Source: Bradyrhizobium sp.
GTDB lineage: Bacteria > Pseudomonadota > Alphaproteobacteria > Rhizobiales > Xanthobacteraceae
Reading direction: 5' to 3'
Assembly (NCBI RefSeq): GCF_030697065.1
Contig: NZ_JAUYQU010000206.1
Span: forward strand, 1-33,145
DNA: 33,145 nt
Shown: piece by piece, positions 1 through 8,136 of the stretch
Layout of the letters: every line of letters starts with the position of its first letter
Numbering within the stretch: the first letter of the stretch is position 1
Notes under the pieces: generated by a model
The model's database searches: none
What the model saw: only the letters and a program-made list of their open reading frames with translations
Told to the model about the DNA's origin: nothing
Position numbers and translations under genes: made by a program

Positions 1-28
1 GCGGGCAGACGAACGGCGCTGAAGCGTA

Positions 29-375
29 CGGCAAAATCGTGTGGACCCGACGCCTCGACGCTGGCGTCAAGTCTGTCGGAGGTGCGGTAGGCCCGACCGG
101 GCCGAGGCGCCGGTTTCCGCCAGGCGACGGAGACTAGACAGGCAGCTTCTCCGGGGTGAGCGCGAGATAAGACGTAAAGCCATTGCTAAGGGAAGGCCGG
201 AGTGTTTCCGCTGAACCTGTATGCTCATGTGCGTTTGTTTTGTGCGAGTTTGCACATGAGACCGCGGGTTCAGCGCGCACCCGGTCTTCCCTGCGCCCTC
301 TATCGAGAGGGCACGGAAACTGAAAGCAACCTCGGGCGGGACGCGCCGCGAGATCGTGAAACCGTGTCTGTCAAC
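29..375 (+). repeat. Dispersed repeat, copy A
   Basis: This stretch matches the reverse complement of about 26435-26760. The best-conserved core is the block around 220-275, containing CCTGTATGCTC(A/G)TGTGCG and TTGTGCGAGTTTGCACA. Similarity fades near 29 on the left and about 375 on the right, with a poorly conserved part around 85-150. Short frames read through it on both strands but lack ribosome binding sites, so I do not call genes. I recognise the core from memory as a dispersed Bradyrhizobiaceae repeat often mis-annotated as short hypothetical proteins. No transposase or terminal repeats are visible. Confidence 0.8.
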
Positions 376-592
376 TTTTCCGAACAACAACGCCGGTTTG
401 AAGCCTCGCGAGAAAACAAACGATGTGGCGTTCCTGCTTTCCGGACAATTTACCGACTCCTTGAAGCAATTTTTCTCGATAATTCCGAGCTTCGGTGTCA
501 GGGCTGTTTAAACCCTTGGGCTACAGGATATGCAATTCAAGGCGCGAACAATTGCGCGCACTCGGCCAGGGAAATCAGCACCGAGGAAACCC
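376..592. other. Intergenic region, no gene seen
   Basis: This stretch separates the repeat from the first supported gene. It is less GC-rich than its surroundings, especially at 440-490. It probably holds the promoter of the small membrane protein at 593, but I see no convincing -35/-10 pair or operator. Confidence 0.4.
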
Positions 593-778
593 ATGTATGT
601 CGTAGCCGCCGTACTGGCGATCTTGTCCGCCCTGTTTTATGCCGCAGGCAATCAGGAAATAGGCACGCTCGGCGTGGAGATGTGCCGATACGGCAGCACG
701 TTCTGTCGCAGTCCAACTTACGTTCTGGCGGGCGCCATTCTTGCGGCGCTGTGGGGCGCATTCGTCAGCGTCCGCTGA
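593..778 (+). CDS. Small two-helix membrane protein, hypothetical
   Basis: A 61-residue protein. I chose the ATG at 593 because GAGGAA lies just upstream; the frame stays open back to 530, but that extension is basic and has no ribosome binding site. Residues about 2-18 (VVAAVLAILSALFYAAG) and 43-58 (YVLAGAILAALWGAFV) look like membrane segments. They are joined by a short loop with two cysteines (MCRYGSTFC). It is likely an inner-membrane protein. I do not recognise a named family. The two loop cysteines are 7 residues apart, on the periplasmic or cytoplasmic side depending on topology. It stands alone, with the next gene 112 bp downstream on the same strand. Confidence 0.6.
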   Translation: MYVVAAVLAILSALFYAAGNQEIGTLGVEMCRYGSTFCRSPTYVLAGAILAALWGAFVSVR

Positions 779-890
779 GGATGGTCAGGCCTGCGGAAAG
801 CCGGAAACCCGGGGTGACGCAGCGCGGGTGACAAAAACCGGCTTGATTGATTGCCCGGTTTTTGCTGAGATGACGGGATTGAGGTGGGCA

Positions 891-1226
891 ATGAAGTGGC
901 TGATGGAGCGCGATCAATTAATCGCGCAAACGATGGCATTTGTGGAGTCTGTAACCGGTAAGAAGCCGGCGGCGGACACGCAGCCCGAATCCCCCTCTTC
1001 GCCCGTAGTCGAGTTTGAACGGCTCGAATCGCCGGTTGAAGTTGCGGAAGCGCCGCGCCAGTTACCCGTTGCCCGCAGTGCCATTCGCGAAGAAATTGAA
1101 GGCAGGGTGGCGGCTTTTCGCGCCCATCAGCAGCGCTTCGATCGGGAACGCGACAAGCATTTCAATTCGGTACTGACGGGAATTCGCTCTGCGATCACGG
1201 ACCGTTCCGGGGCGCCAACGCCGTAA
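891..1226 (+). CDS. Hypothetical protein, hydrophilic, 111 aa
   Basis: I start this at the ATG at 891, preceded by GAGGTGGGCA, which is a fair ribosome binding site. The frame is open further upstream to 741, but that part overlaps the preceding gene and has no coding character. The N-terminus (MKWLMERDQLIAQTMAFVES) looks like a short amphipathic helix. Residues about 25-60 are Pro/Glu-rich and probably disordered. The C-terminal part (IREEIEGRVAAFRAHQQRF onward) is charged and predicted helical. Similar small proteins are familiar from Bradyrhizobium as uncharacterised. No catalytic motif is visible, and I assign no function. Confidence 0.6.
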   Translation: MKWLMERDQLIAQTMAFVESVTGKKPAADTQPESPSSPVVEFERLESPVEVAEAPRQLPVARSAIREEIEGRVAAFRAHQQRFDRERDKHFNSVLTGIRSAITDRSGAPTP

Positions 1227-1300
1227 AGTCCAAGCCGTGCCCGCCGTCGCGCCCGGTGCCCCTGGTGGACAGCACAGGCGCCATGGCGACTATGAGGAGT

Positions 1301-1561
1301 TTACCGATCCACTTCATCGCTGGTGTATTCCTCAGGCACCTGCCCAAACCGCCGCAACACAAGCCTGCAGTCGAATTTTCCTCGTTCGAAATCGCTGGTG
1401 CGGCTGAACGCTACGGCGCCGGCGTGACCGAACAGCTTCCACTGCCCCTGCGCCGTTTGGACCGCGAGCGCCGGACTTGCGCAGTCAACGGCTTCACCGG
1501 GGACCAGCGCACCGTCGACGAGATCGAAAGTCAATGCAAAGAACTGGATTATTTCGGCCAT
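1301..1561 (-). CDS. Hypothetical protein, 86 aa
   Basis: It reads MAEIIQFFALTFDLVDGALV at the start and ends in an acidic tail (PEEYTSDEVDR). The middle contains WKLFGHAGAVAFSRTSD and GKFDCRLVLRRFG, which looks like a small mixed alpha/beta fold. The amino-acid composition is far more protein-like than that of the frame on the opposite strand, which covers the same DNA. It sits 44 bp downstream of the phasin gene on the same strand, so the two may be co-transcribed. The ribosome binding site (AAGCGGG) is weak. I know of no function. A conserved Bradyrhizobium small protein is the likeliest reading. Confidence 0.5.
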   Translation of the reverse strand: MAEIIQFFALTFDLVDGALVPGEAVDCASPALAVQTAQGQWKLFGHAGAVAFSRTSDFERGKFDCRLVLRRFGQVPEEYTSDEVDR

Positions 1562-1605
1562 GAATGCCCGCTTTGCGGCGATGAATCGCGCGCAGAATTT
1601 TGCGG

Positions 1606-1959
1606 TCAGAACTTGCCTTTCGACGCATCGCTGGCAGCCGACATAACCCCGCCAGTGATCTGTCTCATATGCTCGCCGGCGTTGGTGAACTGGCTCCTCA
1701 GGAATTCCGATTGAATTCGCATGGCCTCCTGGAGATCGGTCGCCTGAACCAGCTTCCGCGCATGATCGAACGCAGCCTTCATGTTCTGTTCAGTGAACGA
1801 TAGCGCTTGCCTGGACATCTCCGTTCCCGGACTGGGGACGGACGCCATGGACTTGCCGGCAGCATCGAAAAACATCCCGAAGGCCTTCTCCGCCTGGTCG
1901 ATGGTTTTTTCGGCCAATTCGCGCAATTCAGCAGGGACTTCCAGTTTCGGTTCGATCAT
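1606..1959 (-). CDS. Phasin family protein
   Basis: A 117-residue helical protein, close to the usual length of small phasins. These coat polyhydroxyalkanoate granules, or act as granule-associated-like proteins, in the cytoplasm. Visible phasin features are the acidic start (MIEPKLEVPAELRELAEKTI), the repeated amphipathic helices (DQAEKAFGMFFDAAGKSM), and the central segment SFTEQNMKAAFDHARKLVQA. That segment matches the phasin pattern of a helix followed by LVQA.D..E. The start is supported by GGAGGATGGCGAA just upstream. No PHA synthase or depolymerase lies in the window, so the target granule is inferred only from the family. The 86-aa gene at 1301 follows on the same strand. Confidence 0.85.
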   Translation of the reverse strand: MIEPKLEVPAELRELAEKTIDQAEKAFGMFFDAAGKSMASVPSPGTEMSRQALSFTEQNMKAAFDHARKLVQATDLQEAMRIQSEFLRSQFTNAGEHMRQITGGVMSAASDASKGKF

Positions 1960-2166
1960 TTCGCCATCCTCCGGTTCAGGCGGAGAATTATCACATTTCC
2001 GCAGCGGCGTCTTTGTAGAGTTTGCCCTGACCGAGATCGACCTCTTGGACTTGCCGGCTCCTGGACCTAACGGATGGTCCGCCCTGCGGAGCCGATCGGC
2101 CGGTCAATCGATTTCACGCCTTGACGACAAGACGACCTGTCCCGACGCCGGCGGGGGGCATGGACT

Positions 2167-2364
2167 TCAGCGACGAACTGCATCCGTCTGGCTGGCCTGC
2201 TGCGCCCGCGCCTTGTCCCGGGGCTGCTCCTGCCCCCGCTCGTCGCGGACGATACCTTGATCCTTTGGGCCGGCCGGGGGCAGCGCGGGCTTCGGCATGC
2301 CTTTCTGGCCGCCATGCTTGCCTCCCTGATCCTGCACACCTTCGAGATCGTTTTCCACGGGCAT
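2167..2364 (-). CDS. Small hydrophilic hypothetical protein
   Basis: A 65-residue frame, strongly hydrophilic and rich in Gly, Gln, Lys and Pro (for example QDQGGKHGGQKGMPKPALPP). It looks intrinsically disordered. A possible AAGGT ribosome binding site lies upstream of the ATG. The composition resembles small stress- or desiccation-type hydrophilic proteins, but I see no defined repeat or family motif and assign no function. Other frames overlap it; I chose this one because of its start and non-random composition. It could still be non-coding. Confidence 0.35.
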   Translation of the reverse strand: MPVENDLEGVQDQGGKHGGQKGMPKPALPPAGPKDQGIVRDERGQEQPRDKARAQQASQTDAVRR

Positions 2365-2450
2365 TGCGATCAGACCTTTTCCGGAGGAGCGTTTTCAGCG
2401 TTTCAGATCAGTCAACGCGGCTCGATGCCGCCAAGTTCCACAGTAACGCG

Positions 2451-2489
2451 CAAAGAAACCCGCCCGCCGAGGTGGCATCTGGCGGGTTT
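2451..2489 (-). terminator. Rho-independent terminator of the FMN dehydrogenase gene
   Basis: The inverted repeat AAACCCGCC (2456-2464) / GGCGGGTTT (2481-2489) has a 16-nt loop. Read on the minus strand, the stem is followed by TTTCTTTG, a modest U-rich tail. It lies about 88 bp beyond the stop codon of the minus-strand gene ending at 2577, which fits a terminator for that gene. Confidence 0.65.
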
Positions 2490-2576
2490 CGTTTGCAGAT
2501 CACCGTCCGGATGCCTGGGCAATGGGCTCGAGTCTGCAAGCGACTTTCCACATTGCAGCGAGACCTAGTGCCGCCG

Positions 2577-3707
2577 TCAGTAACGATAGGGCTCGATATC
2601 CAGCAGCGGAAACGCGCTCAACACATGGGGCAGATTGGTCGGCGTCGCCTGGTGCACATAGGACTTGTTGAGTTCAGCAAAACTCGTCACGCCGAGCAAC
2701 CCCAGGCACCGCATCACCTCGTCCTCGAGCAGTTCCAGCATGCGCACGACTCCGGCCTCGCCGGCAGCCGCAAGCGCCCAGCATTGCAGGCGGCCGATGC
2801 CAACGAGATCGGCGCCCATCGCGATCGCCTTGACGATGTCGGTACCGCGGCAGAACGATCCGTCGACCATGATTTTGGCCCGGCCGGCGACCGCAGCGAC
2901 GATCTCGGGCAGTACCTGCATGGCGCCGCGGCCGTGGTCGAGCTGACGTCCGCCATGGTTCGACACATAGATCCACTCGACTCCGTGGTCGAGCGCGATG
3001 GCCGCATCTTCCGCGGTCGCGATCCCCTTGATCGCCAGCGGAATCCTGAATTTGTCCTTGATCAGTTCCACGGTGCGCCAATCCAGTCCCTTCTGGAAGT
3101 CTCCCCCGGTGGCGCGAACCCGGCTGGCGCGGACGTAGCGCTTGGCGATATCGCGTTCGCGCCGGCTGTAATGCGCGGTATCCACGGTCAGACAGAACGC
3201 CGCATATCCGCGTTCGATCGCCCGACTGACACAATCCTCGACGAAAGCGTCGCCGCCGCGAACGTAGAGCTGATACATGCGCAGGGCATTCGGCGCAGCT
3301 TCGGCAACCTCCTCGAGGCCAGGTTCGGACACCGAACTCAACATATGCGCGGCGCCGAATGAACCGGCCGCGCGCGCAACCGCTGCGCCGGCGCCGGGAT
3401 CAAAGGTCTCCAGCGCGCCGACCGGCGCCAGCACGACCGGCAATCGCAACTTGCGGCCGAACAACTCGACGGAGGCGTCGACCTTGGTGACATTGCGCAA
3501 TACACGCGGACGAAATGCAATCTCGTCGAGCGCCATGCGGTTGCGGCGCATGGTGGTTTCGGTCTCGGCCGCCCCGACAATATAGTCCCAGGCATTCTGG
3601 TTGAGATTCGACCGTGCTTTGCGGATAAACTCGTGAAGGTTCTGGTACTCTTCGCCGCTCGCGCCCAGTTCGGCGGCCATCGGCTGGATCGGCGTCCCGT
3701 CATTCAT
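2577..3707 (-). CDS. FMN-dependent alpha-hydroxy-acid dehydrogenase/oxidase
   Basis: A 376-residue member of the L-lactate/glycolate/mandelate dehydrogenase family, which oxidises 2-hydroxyacids to 2-oxoacids using FMN. Full length for the family. Visible landmarks are DYIVGAAETE (residues 41-50), which supplies an active-site Tyr; PVVLAPVGAL (90-99); YQLYV (145-149); TVDT (174-177); the flavin-contacting Lys in LAIKGI (K227); the catalytic HGGRQLD (H251, R254); and VDGSFCRGTDIVKA in the FMN phosphate region. The usual VDGGxRRG is VDGSFCRG here, a mild departure. The substrate cannot be read from the sequence. It is a single gene with its own terminator, and no electron-acceptor partner is adjacent. 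Confidence 0.9.
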   Translation of the reverse strand: MNDGTPIQPMAAELGASGEEYQNLHEFIRKARSNLNQNAWDYIVGAAETETTMRRNRMALDEIAFRPRVLRNVTKVDASVELFGRKLRLPVVLAPVGALETFDPGAGAAVARAAGSFGAAHMLSSVSEPGLEEVAEAAPNALRMYQLYVRGGDAFVEDCVSRAIERGYAAFCLTVDTAHYSRRERDIAKRYVRASRVRATGGDFQKGLDWRTVELIKDKFRIPLAIKGIATAEDAAIALDHGVEWIYVSNHGGRQLDHGRGAMQVLPEIVAAVAGRAKIMVDGSFCRGTDIVKAIAMGADLVGIGRLQCWALAAAGEAGVVRMLELLEDEVMRCLGLLGVTSFAELNKSYVHQATPTNLPHVLSAFPLLDIEPYRY

Positions 3708-3894
3708 GCAGTTTCGCTCCCCGTTTTCGGGGACAATAGCCGCTGCAGACGGACTGGGAAAGCTTCCTGCCCAACGGGCTGAATGCGCTCTGTCTCCCGC
3801 CCCTCGTTAAACAACCGAAGTCGGACAAATACAACTAAAGGATGTGTGTTGTCACCGCTGGTCTATTCGAAGGCGCAACAACAGGCCAACCCCG

Positions 3895-4023
3895 TCATCG
3901 GCTGGCGATATGCACCGGCGCGGGGAAAAAAATTCCGGCCCCGGAAACCTGCGATGCGATCAGAAAGGCGGCCATGACGGCCGGGACGCTGATGAACCTC
4001 AAGAATTGATCCACGGAAAGCAT
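3895..4023 (-). CDS. Possible small membrane peptide, 42 aa
   Basis: I found this short frame by reading the minus strand. It encodes MLSVDQFLRFISVPAVMAAF and continues with a hydrophobic stretch, ending HIASR. GGGGGAC lies about 8 bases before the ATG. The central part (FISVPAVMAAFLIA) could span the membrane or act as a signal peptide. It follows another small ORF (4066-4173) on the same strand. There is no family match that I know of, and a chance frame in an otherwise empty region is quite possible. Confidence 0.3.
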   Translation of the reverse strand: MLSVDQFLRFISVPAVMAAFLIASQVSGAGIFFPAPVHIASR

Positions 4024-4065
4024 CGTTGTCGTCCCCCAGACAGAAAGCCGGCTACAGCCACGGCT

Positions 4066-4173
4066 TCAATTCGTGCCCTGAATCGCCAGATCAGCTATCA
4101 GAATCTGATCGGTGTAGGCCGCCCCGGAGATCGTGAGCAGCGCAAGAATCGAAATGACGGCCAACGTTTTCAT
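4066..4173 (-). CDS. Possible small secreted or membrane peptide, 35 aa
   Basis: The frame begins MKTLAVISILALLTISGAAY, which is a textbook hydrophobic signal/anchor segment after a single Lys. It ends with a short tail TDQILIADLAIQGTN. GAGAAAGACG upstream of the internal ATG is an acceptable ribosome binding site. The longer frame back to 4266 has no such support. It lies between the GlxA regulator and the FMN dehydrogenase, on their strand. No function can be assigned. Confidence 0.4.
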   Translation of the reverse strand: MKTLAVISILALLTISGAAYTDQILIADLAIQGTN

Positions 4174-4274
4174 GGCGACATCGTCTTTCTCGATTGTGGC
4201 CAAAAATGTCACAGGTTGGTGCGTTTTCGGGACGAGCTCCGGGAAATCTCGTGGCTGCCGCGACAAATCTCTTC

Positions 4275-5291
4275 TTAGCCCGAAAAACGGCTCCGATATT
4301 CGGAAGGCGATATGCCGAGGTGGCGAATGAACGCCCGGCGCATCCTTTCGTCATCGCCGAAGCCCGCCCGCCTCGCCACATCGACCACGCCGCGAATTTC
4401 GCTGCTTTCCAGCAGCAGCCGCGCGGTCTCCACGCGCAGAGCCTCCACCCCGCTTGCCGGTGTCATTCCGGTGCGGCTGACATAGGCGCGGGCGAAGGTC
4501 CGAGGAGTCATGCCGGCTTTTTCGGCAAGCGTTTCAACTTTAAGGTCGCCGGCGATATTTTCAATGATCCAGGCGTGGAGCGCGCTGAAACGCCCCTCGA
4601 CGTCGGAAGCCTGTGCCGCCAGCACTGTTGAGAATTGGCTTTGGCCGCCCGGGCGCTTCAGAAACACCACCAGCCTGCGCGCAATGTCGAGCGCAGTGGT
4701 ATGGCCGAAATCCTCCTCGATCATAGCAAGCGCCAGATCGATGCCGGCGCTGACGCCGGCCGACGTCCAGACCTGACCGTCCTTGACGAAGATCGCGTTC
4801 GGCTCGACGCGGATTTTTGAAAAAGCATCCGCCAGTCTCGGACAGTAGCGCCAATGCGTGGCGGCGCGTTTGCCGTCCAGCGCGCCGGTCCAGGCCAGCG
4901 CGAATGCTCCGAGACAGACGGACGCCACGCGCCTGGCCCTGGGCAGCACCTCCGAAATCCATTCCATCAGCACAGCGTCCTGCCGTAGCGCCCAGATACC
5001 CGGGCCGCCCGGAATTATTAGGGTATCGACCTGGTTCGGCCGAATGCCGAAAATGGGAGCGGTATCGATCATCATCCCGACGTCGGTCGGCACCAGTCCG
5101 CCTGTGGTCGAGAGGTAGGACAGCGCGTAACCCGGCCCGGGCAATTCGATAGCCTGCAATTCCGCGAACACCTGCGCCGGGCCCGAAATATCGAGCAGGG
5201 TCACACCGGGAAATGCGACGATCGCAACGCGCCTTGCGGTGGCTTTTTCGCGCGGCTCCGGCCGTCGGGATTTGGCAGATTTCGAGGGCAT
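4275..5291 (-). CDS. GlxA-family transcriptional regulator (DJ-1/PfpI + AraC HTH)
   Basis: 338 residues, the normal length for this family. After a basic tail, the DJ-1/PfpI class-I glutamine-amidotransferase-like domain runs from about 20 to 200. It has FPGVTLLDISGPAQVF (27-42), LIIPGGPG (91-98), and the nucleophile-elbow region SVCLGAF with Cys126. The AraC-type domain fills about 235-338, with one helix-turn-helix at LAEKAGMTPRTFARAY and the second ending in the family signature near GISPSEYRSRF. Such proteins usually sense a small metabolite and activate neighbouring genes. It is divergent, by 62 bp, from the GNAT-MFS-YqcI-cupin operon, so that operon is its likely target (inference). Confidence 0.9.
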   Translation of the reverse strand: MPSKSAKSRRPEPREKATARRVAIVAFPGVTLLDISGPAQVFAELQAIELPGPGYALSYLSTTGGLVPTDVGMMIDTAPIFGIRPNQVDTLIIPGGPGIWALRQDAVLMEWISEVLPRARRVASVCLGAFALAWTGALDGKRAATHWRYCPRLADAFSKIRVEPNAIFVKDGQVWTSAGVSAGIDLALAMIEEDFGHTTALDIARRLVVFLKRPGGQSQFSTVLAAQASDVEGRFSALHAWIIENIAGDLKVETLAEKAGMTPRTFARAYVSRTGMTPASGVEALRVETARLLLESSEIRGVVDVARRAGFGDDERMRRAFIRHLGISPSEYRSRFSG

Positions 5292-5313
5292 ATTGTCCTT
5301 TAAGCCATTCCGG

Positions 5314-5338
5314 GCTCGCCTGTATAGCTCGCCAGATA
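5314..5338. promoter_or_regulatory. Tandem direct repeat, candidate binding site of the GlxA-like regulator
   Basis: GCTCGCCTGTATA (5314-5326) is followed directly by GCTCGCCAGATA (5327-5338). Head-to-tail half sites are typical of AraC-type regulators. The repeat fills the middle of the 62 bp between the regulator start (5291) and the operon start (5354), so it could control both. The assignment is inferred from position and arrangement only. Confidence 0.4.
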
Positions 5339-5353
5339 GCTGGGGTATCGGAC

Positions 5354-6064
5354 ATGTCGCCAGAGCTGCGCCGCCAATACGGAACCATCAATTCCCCTTG
5401 GCCCGATTATGCGGTCTATAGTTTTCCGGATGCGACGCGGGTTGGTCGCGCCGAACAGCGGCCCTTGATGGATGCGATGAACAACATCATCGCCATCAAC
5501 TGGCAGGCGACGGAGCCGCATTGGACGCCGGCCTCCTCCCCGTTCGACAGGAAATTCAGTCTCATTCTAGTCTACGACGCTTCCGGATTGGTGGCCTTTT
5601 CTGTCTACCGCAGGCTGCGGATCGCAGGGCGGCCGGCCGTTTATCGCAGCGGCACCGAGGTCCTTCCAATCCATCAGGGCCGCGGTCTCTACGGGTTCTT
5701 CACCACGGAAATCCTTAAGTCTTCGGGCGCCACTGACGGCGATGACGGCATCCTCTATGGATGGCGCACGCGCAATCCCATCGTGTGGGCGGCAAACGCC
5801 AGGATCTGCGCGAAAGCTACGCCCTCGCTGCTCGGCGGCGCCGAGGACACGGCGCTACAGGCGGCCGGTGTCGAGATGTGTGGCTTGCTCTATCCCGGCA
5901 AGCACCTCGAAATACCCGGCATGATCATGCGCGGCGCTTACGGCCACATCAAACATCACCGTCAGGCCTATCACGGCAAGGCGGCGCTGGTTGACGCAGC
6001 GATGCAGCTCGTCATTCCGGATTCGGCGGACGCCCTGTTCTCGGTAGGTCTTGTGAGACTCTAA
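5354..6064 (+). CDS. GNAT-like acyltransferase
   Basis: 236 residues from the ATG at 5354. The frame is open further upstream, but only across the divergent regulator gene. The segment VLPIHQGRGLYGFF (103-116) fits GNAT motif A (V.P..QG.G), which binds the pyrophosphate of acetyl-CoA. It is preceded by beta-strand-like sequence FSLILVYDASGLVAFSVYRR (68-87), as in the GNAT core. The rest (RTRNPIVWAANARIC, GLLYPGKHLEIPG) is not familiar. Its stop codon overlaps the next start by one base (TAATG), which implies translational coupling to the MFS transporter. The acyl acceptor is unknown; with its partners it may modify or bind a small N-containing metabolite (inference). Confidence 0.65.
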   Translation: MSPELRRQYGTINSPWPDYAVYSFPDATRVGRAEQRPLMDAMNNIIAINWQATEPHWTPASSPFDRKFSLILVYDASGLVAFSVYRRLRIAGRPAVYRSGTEVLPIHQGRGLYGFFTTEILKSSGATDGDDGILYGWRTRNPIVWAANARICAKATPSLLGGAEDTALQAAGVEMCGLLYPGKHLEIPGMIMRGAYGHIKHHRQAYHGKAALVDAAMQLVIPDSADALFSVGLVRL

Positions 6065-7365
6065 TGGCGCTGACGGAGCAACACGCCGCACTCGCCCCCC
6101 TCGTCCGCCCGACGGATCGCGCCTATCTGGCGTGGGCGGCGGTGGCTACCGCCTACGCGATCGCGTTCCTGCAGCGAGTGTCGCCGCAATCGGTCAGCCT
6201 CGATTTCATGGCAGACTTCTCCACCGACGCCGCCGGTGTTGCGATGCTCGCCTCGAGCTACTTCTGGGGCTACACCTTGATGCAGATTCCGGCCGGCATT
6301 CTGGTGGACCGCTTCGGCGTCAAGTGCGTTGTGCTGTGCAGCATGGCAGCGTCTTCGCTTGGAAGTGCGGCGTTCGCGCTGGCGCCCAACCTGCTCGACG
6401 TCTTTGTTGCAAGACTGATCATCGCCTGCGGCGATGCGCTGGTGTTCACCTCGCTTCTGAAGCTTGTGGCGCTCAGTTTCAAGGACGAGCGGTTCGGTAT
6501 GATGTCAGGCATCTCGCAGGTGTCGGGCTATGTCGGCGGTGTACTGGCAACGACGCCGCTTGCTGCGGCGGTGACGGGATTCGGCTGGCGCGCGTGCTTT
6601 ATCTTCATCGCATGCGTCGGCGTGGCCAACCTCGCCTTTGCGTCGCTCGTGCTCAAGCCGGAACCGGTGTCGAACAACCCCAAGACCTTGAAGAGCGTAC
6701 TTGTCGCCACCAGGCAATCGCTAGCACGATTGGCAAACTGGGGATGCGCCATGACCTTTGCGTCCCACTTTGCCGTGGTGACGACGTTGTCGGGCGTATG
6801 GGGAATTCCGATGGTAGCGCATTTCTTCAACATCTCCCCGGCGGCCGCCAGCACCCCTTTGCTCACCTTCATGGTCGGCAATGCGATCGGCTCGATCTTC
6901 CTCGGCCATATGGCGGACCGGGCAGCCGCGGCGCTCGACACCGCGCTGATTCGTATTTGCCTGCTGAGGATGCTCCTGATCGCAATGTTGCTGCCTCCAA
7001 TCGCTCATGCGCTGGGCTTTCTGTATGTCACCGTCGTGTTTTCGGTACTTGGACTGATCGCCGGCGGGACCGTGCCGCTGGTGCTCAAATGTACCAAAAA
7101 GCTCTACACCGCCGATCTCATTGGCGTCGGCGCATCGGTCAACACGACGGCTGCGGGGATTCTTGCAGGCGTTTCGCAGCCCATTATCGGGCTCGCTATG
7201 GTCGGCGCCAGCCAGCTTGCTGGGACAGGGCTTGAGTCCGGGGCCGGCTCGGTGGGCGATGCCGGCTACAGCGCCCTGATTGGAATTCTGCTGCTCATGT
7301 CGCTGCCGGGCATCGCCGGCCCGCTGCTCATGAGGAGCCAGTTGATAGTTCGTGAGCTGCATTAA
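6064..7365 (+). CDS. MFS transporter
   Basis: 433 residues with about 12 hydrophobic segments, the normal size for a 12-TM major facilitator. The loop-2/3 signature reads GILVDRFGVKCVVL (about residues 79-92), matching motif A (G.LaDr.G.k). The N-terminal cytoplasmic tail is short, and there is a polar centre near 200-220 between the two halves. It sits in the inner membrane. It overlaps the upstream GNAT-like gene by one base, and the YqcI/YcgG-family gene starts 15 bp downstream, so it belongs to the same transcript. It could export the product or import the substrate of the operon; direction and substrate cannot be read. Confidence 0.9.
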   Translation: MALTEQHAALAPLVRPTDRAYLAWAAVATAYAIAFLQRVSPQSVSLDFMADFSTDAAGVAMLASSYFWGYTLMQIPAGILVDRFGVKCVVLCSMAASSLGSAAFALAPNLLDVFVARLIIACGDALVFTSLLKLVALSFKDERFGMMSGISQVSGYVGGVLATTPLAAAVTGFGWRACFIFIACVGVANLAFASLVLKPEPVSNNPKTLKSVLVATRQSLARLANWGCAMTFASHFAVVTTLSGVWGIPMVAHFFNISPAAASTPLLTFMVGNAIGSIFLGHMADRAAAALDTALIRICLLRMLLIAMLLPPIAHALGFLYVTVVFSVLGLIAGGTVPLVLKCTKKLYTADLIGVGASVNTTAAGILAGVSQPIIGLAMVGASQLAGTGLESGAGSVGDAGYSALIGILLLMSLPGIAGPLLMRSQLIVRELH

Positions 7366-7380
7366 CGGGAGAGGGACAGA

Positions 7381-8136
7381 ATGTCGCGATTGTATTTTAG
7401 AAAGGGCGAAGTCGCATCGAACCACGCTGTGAGCACGTGGCAAAGTGTGATGTTCTCCGAATTCGAAGCGCAGATGAGCAGTGAAGCGAGACCCTTTCCC
7501 TGCGTCTTCGGCGTCGCCGGCTACCGGCAGGACCAGTTGCGCTATCTGTTTCTCGATCCCTACGACGTTGAAGTTCTCGGCGCGCAACTCGCGTTGTTCG
7601 TGGCCGAATCCCGATCGCACGGGCCAAACACATCGCTGATCGTCTTCACCCGGCCGCGGCCTGTCCAGACATTGGATGCCTATCACCGGAAGATGTGGCA
7701 TACGCTCGACCATCTGGCGCAACTGGACAAGAGTCCGTGGCCGGACACCATACCTGAACAGATCGACCATCCGATGTGGGAGTTCTCATTCGCGGGTGAA
7801 CCGATCTTCGTGGTGTGCAGCACGCCCGCGCATGTGATGCGGCAAAGCCGCCGTTGCAGCGCCTTTACCCTGACATTTCAACCGCGCTGGGTATTCGAGA
7901 AGATCCTCGGAACGGAAAAGGCCGCAGCGGCGGCATTCGCCGAAGTGCGCAAGCGGCTCATTCCCTACGACAGCACCAGCCCCTCGCCGCTGCTCGGACG
8001 CTACGGCGCCACCGACGGGCGCGAGTACCAGCAATATTTCCTGGCGGACGACAACAATTCCGAGACCGGATGTCCGTTCGCAAAGCTCGCGCAGAACAAG
8101 ACTTCTCCAGCCAAAGACAGGGAGCAAGCGGCATGA
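7381..8136 (+). CDS. YqcI/YcgG family protein (GntA-like, candidate heme N-oxygenase)
   Basis: 251 residues with the conserved blocks of the YqcI/YcgG family: FPCVFGVAGYRQDQLRY (39-55), SPWPDTIP (118-125), WEFSFAGEPIFVVCSTPAH (133-151), QSRRCSAF (155-162) and FQPRWVF (166-172), with a late CPF motif (231-233). Known members include GntA of guanitoxin biosynthesis, named as a heme-dependent N-hydroxylase, so an N-oxygenating role on a guanidine or amine is plausible but only inferred. His151 is a candidate metal or heme contact (guess from conservation). GGGAGAGGGA precedes the start. The stop overlaps the cupin start (ATGA). No other guanitoxin gene is present. Confidence 0.8.
   Translation: MSRLYFRKGEVASNHAVSTWQSVMFSEFEAQMSSEARPFPCVFGVAGYRQDQLRYLFLDPYDVEVLGAQLALFVAESRSHGPNTSLIVFTRPRPVQTLDAYHRKMWHTLDHLAQLDKSPWPDTIPEQIDHPMWEFSFAGEPIFVVCSTPAHVMRQSRRCSAFTLTFQPRWVFEKILGTEKAAAAAFAEVRKRLIPYDSTSPSPLLGRYGATDGREYQQYFLADDNNSETGCPFAKLAQNKTSPAKDREQAA

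Noticed and set aside
2121..3362. A 413-codon open frame on the plus strand
   Set aside because: It is antisense to the FMN-dependent dehydrogenase and runs over that gene's terminator. Only the minus-strand product has motifs.
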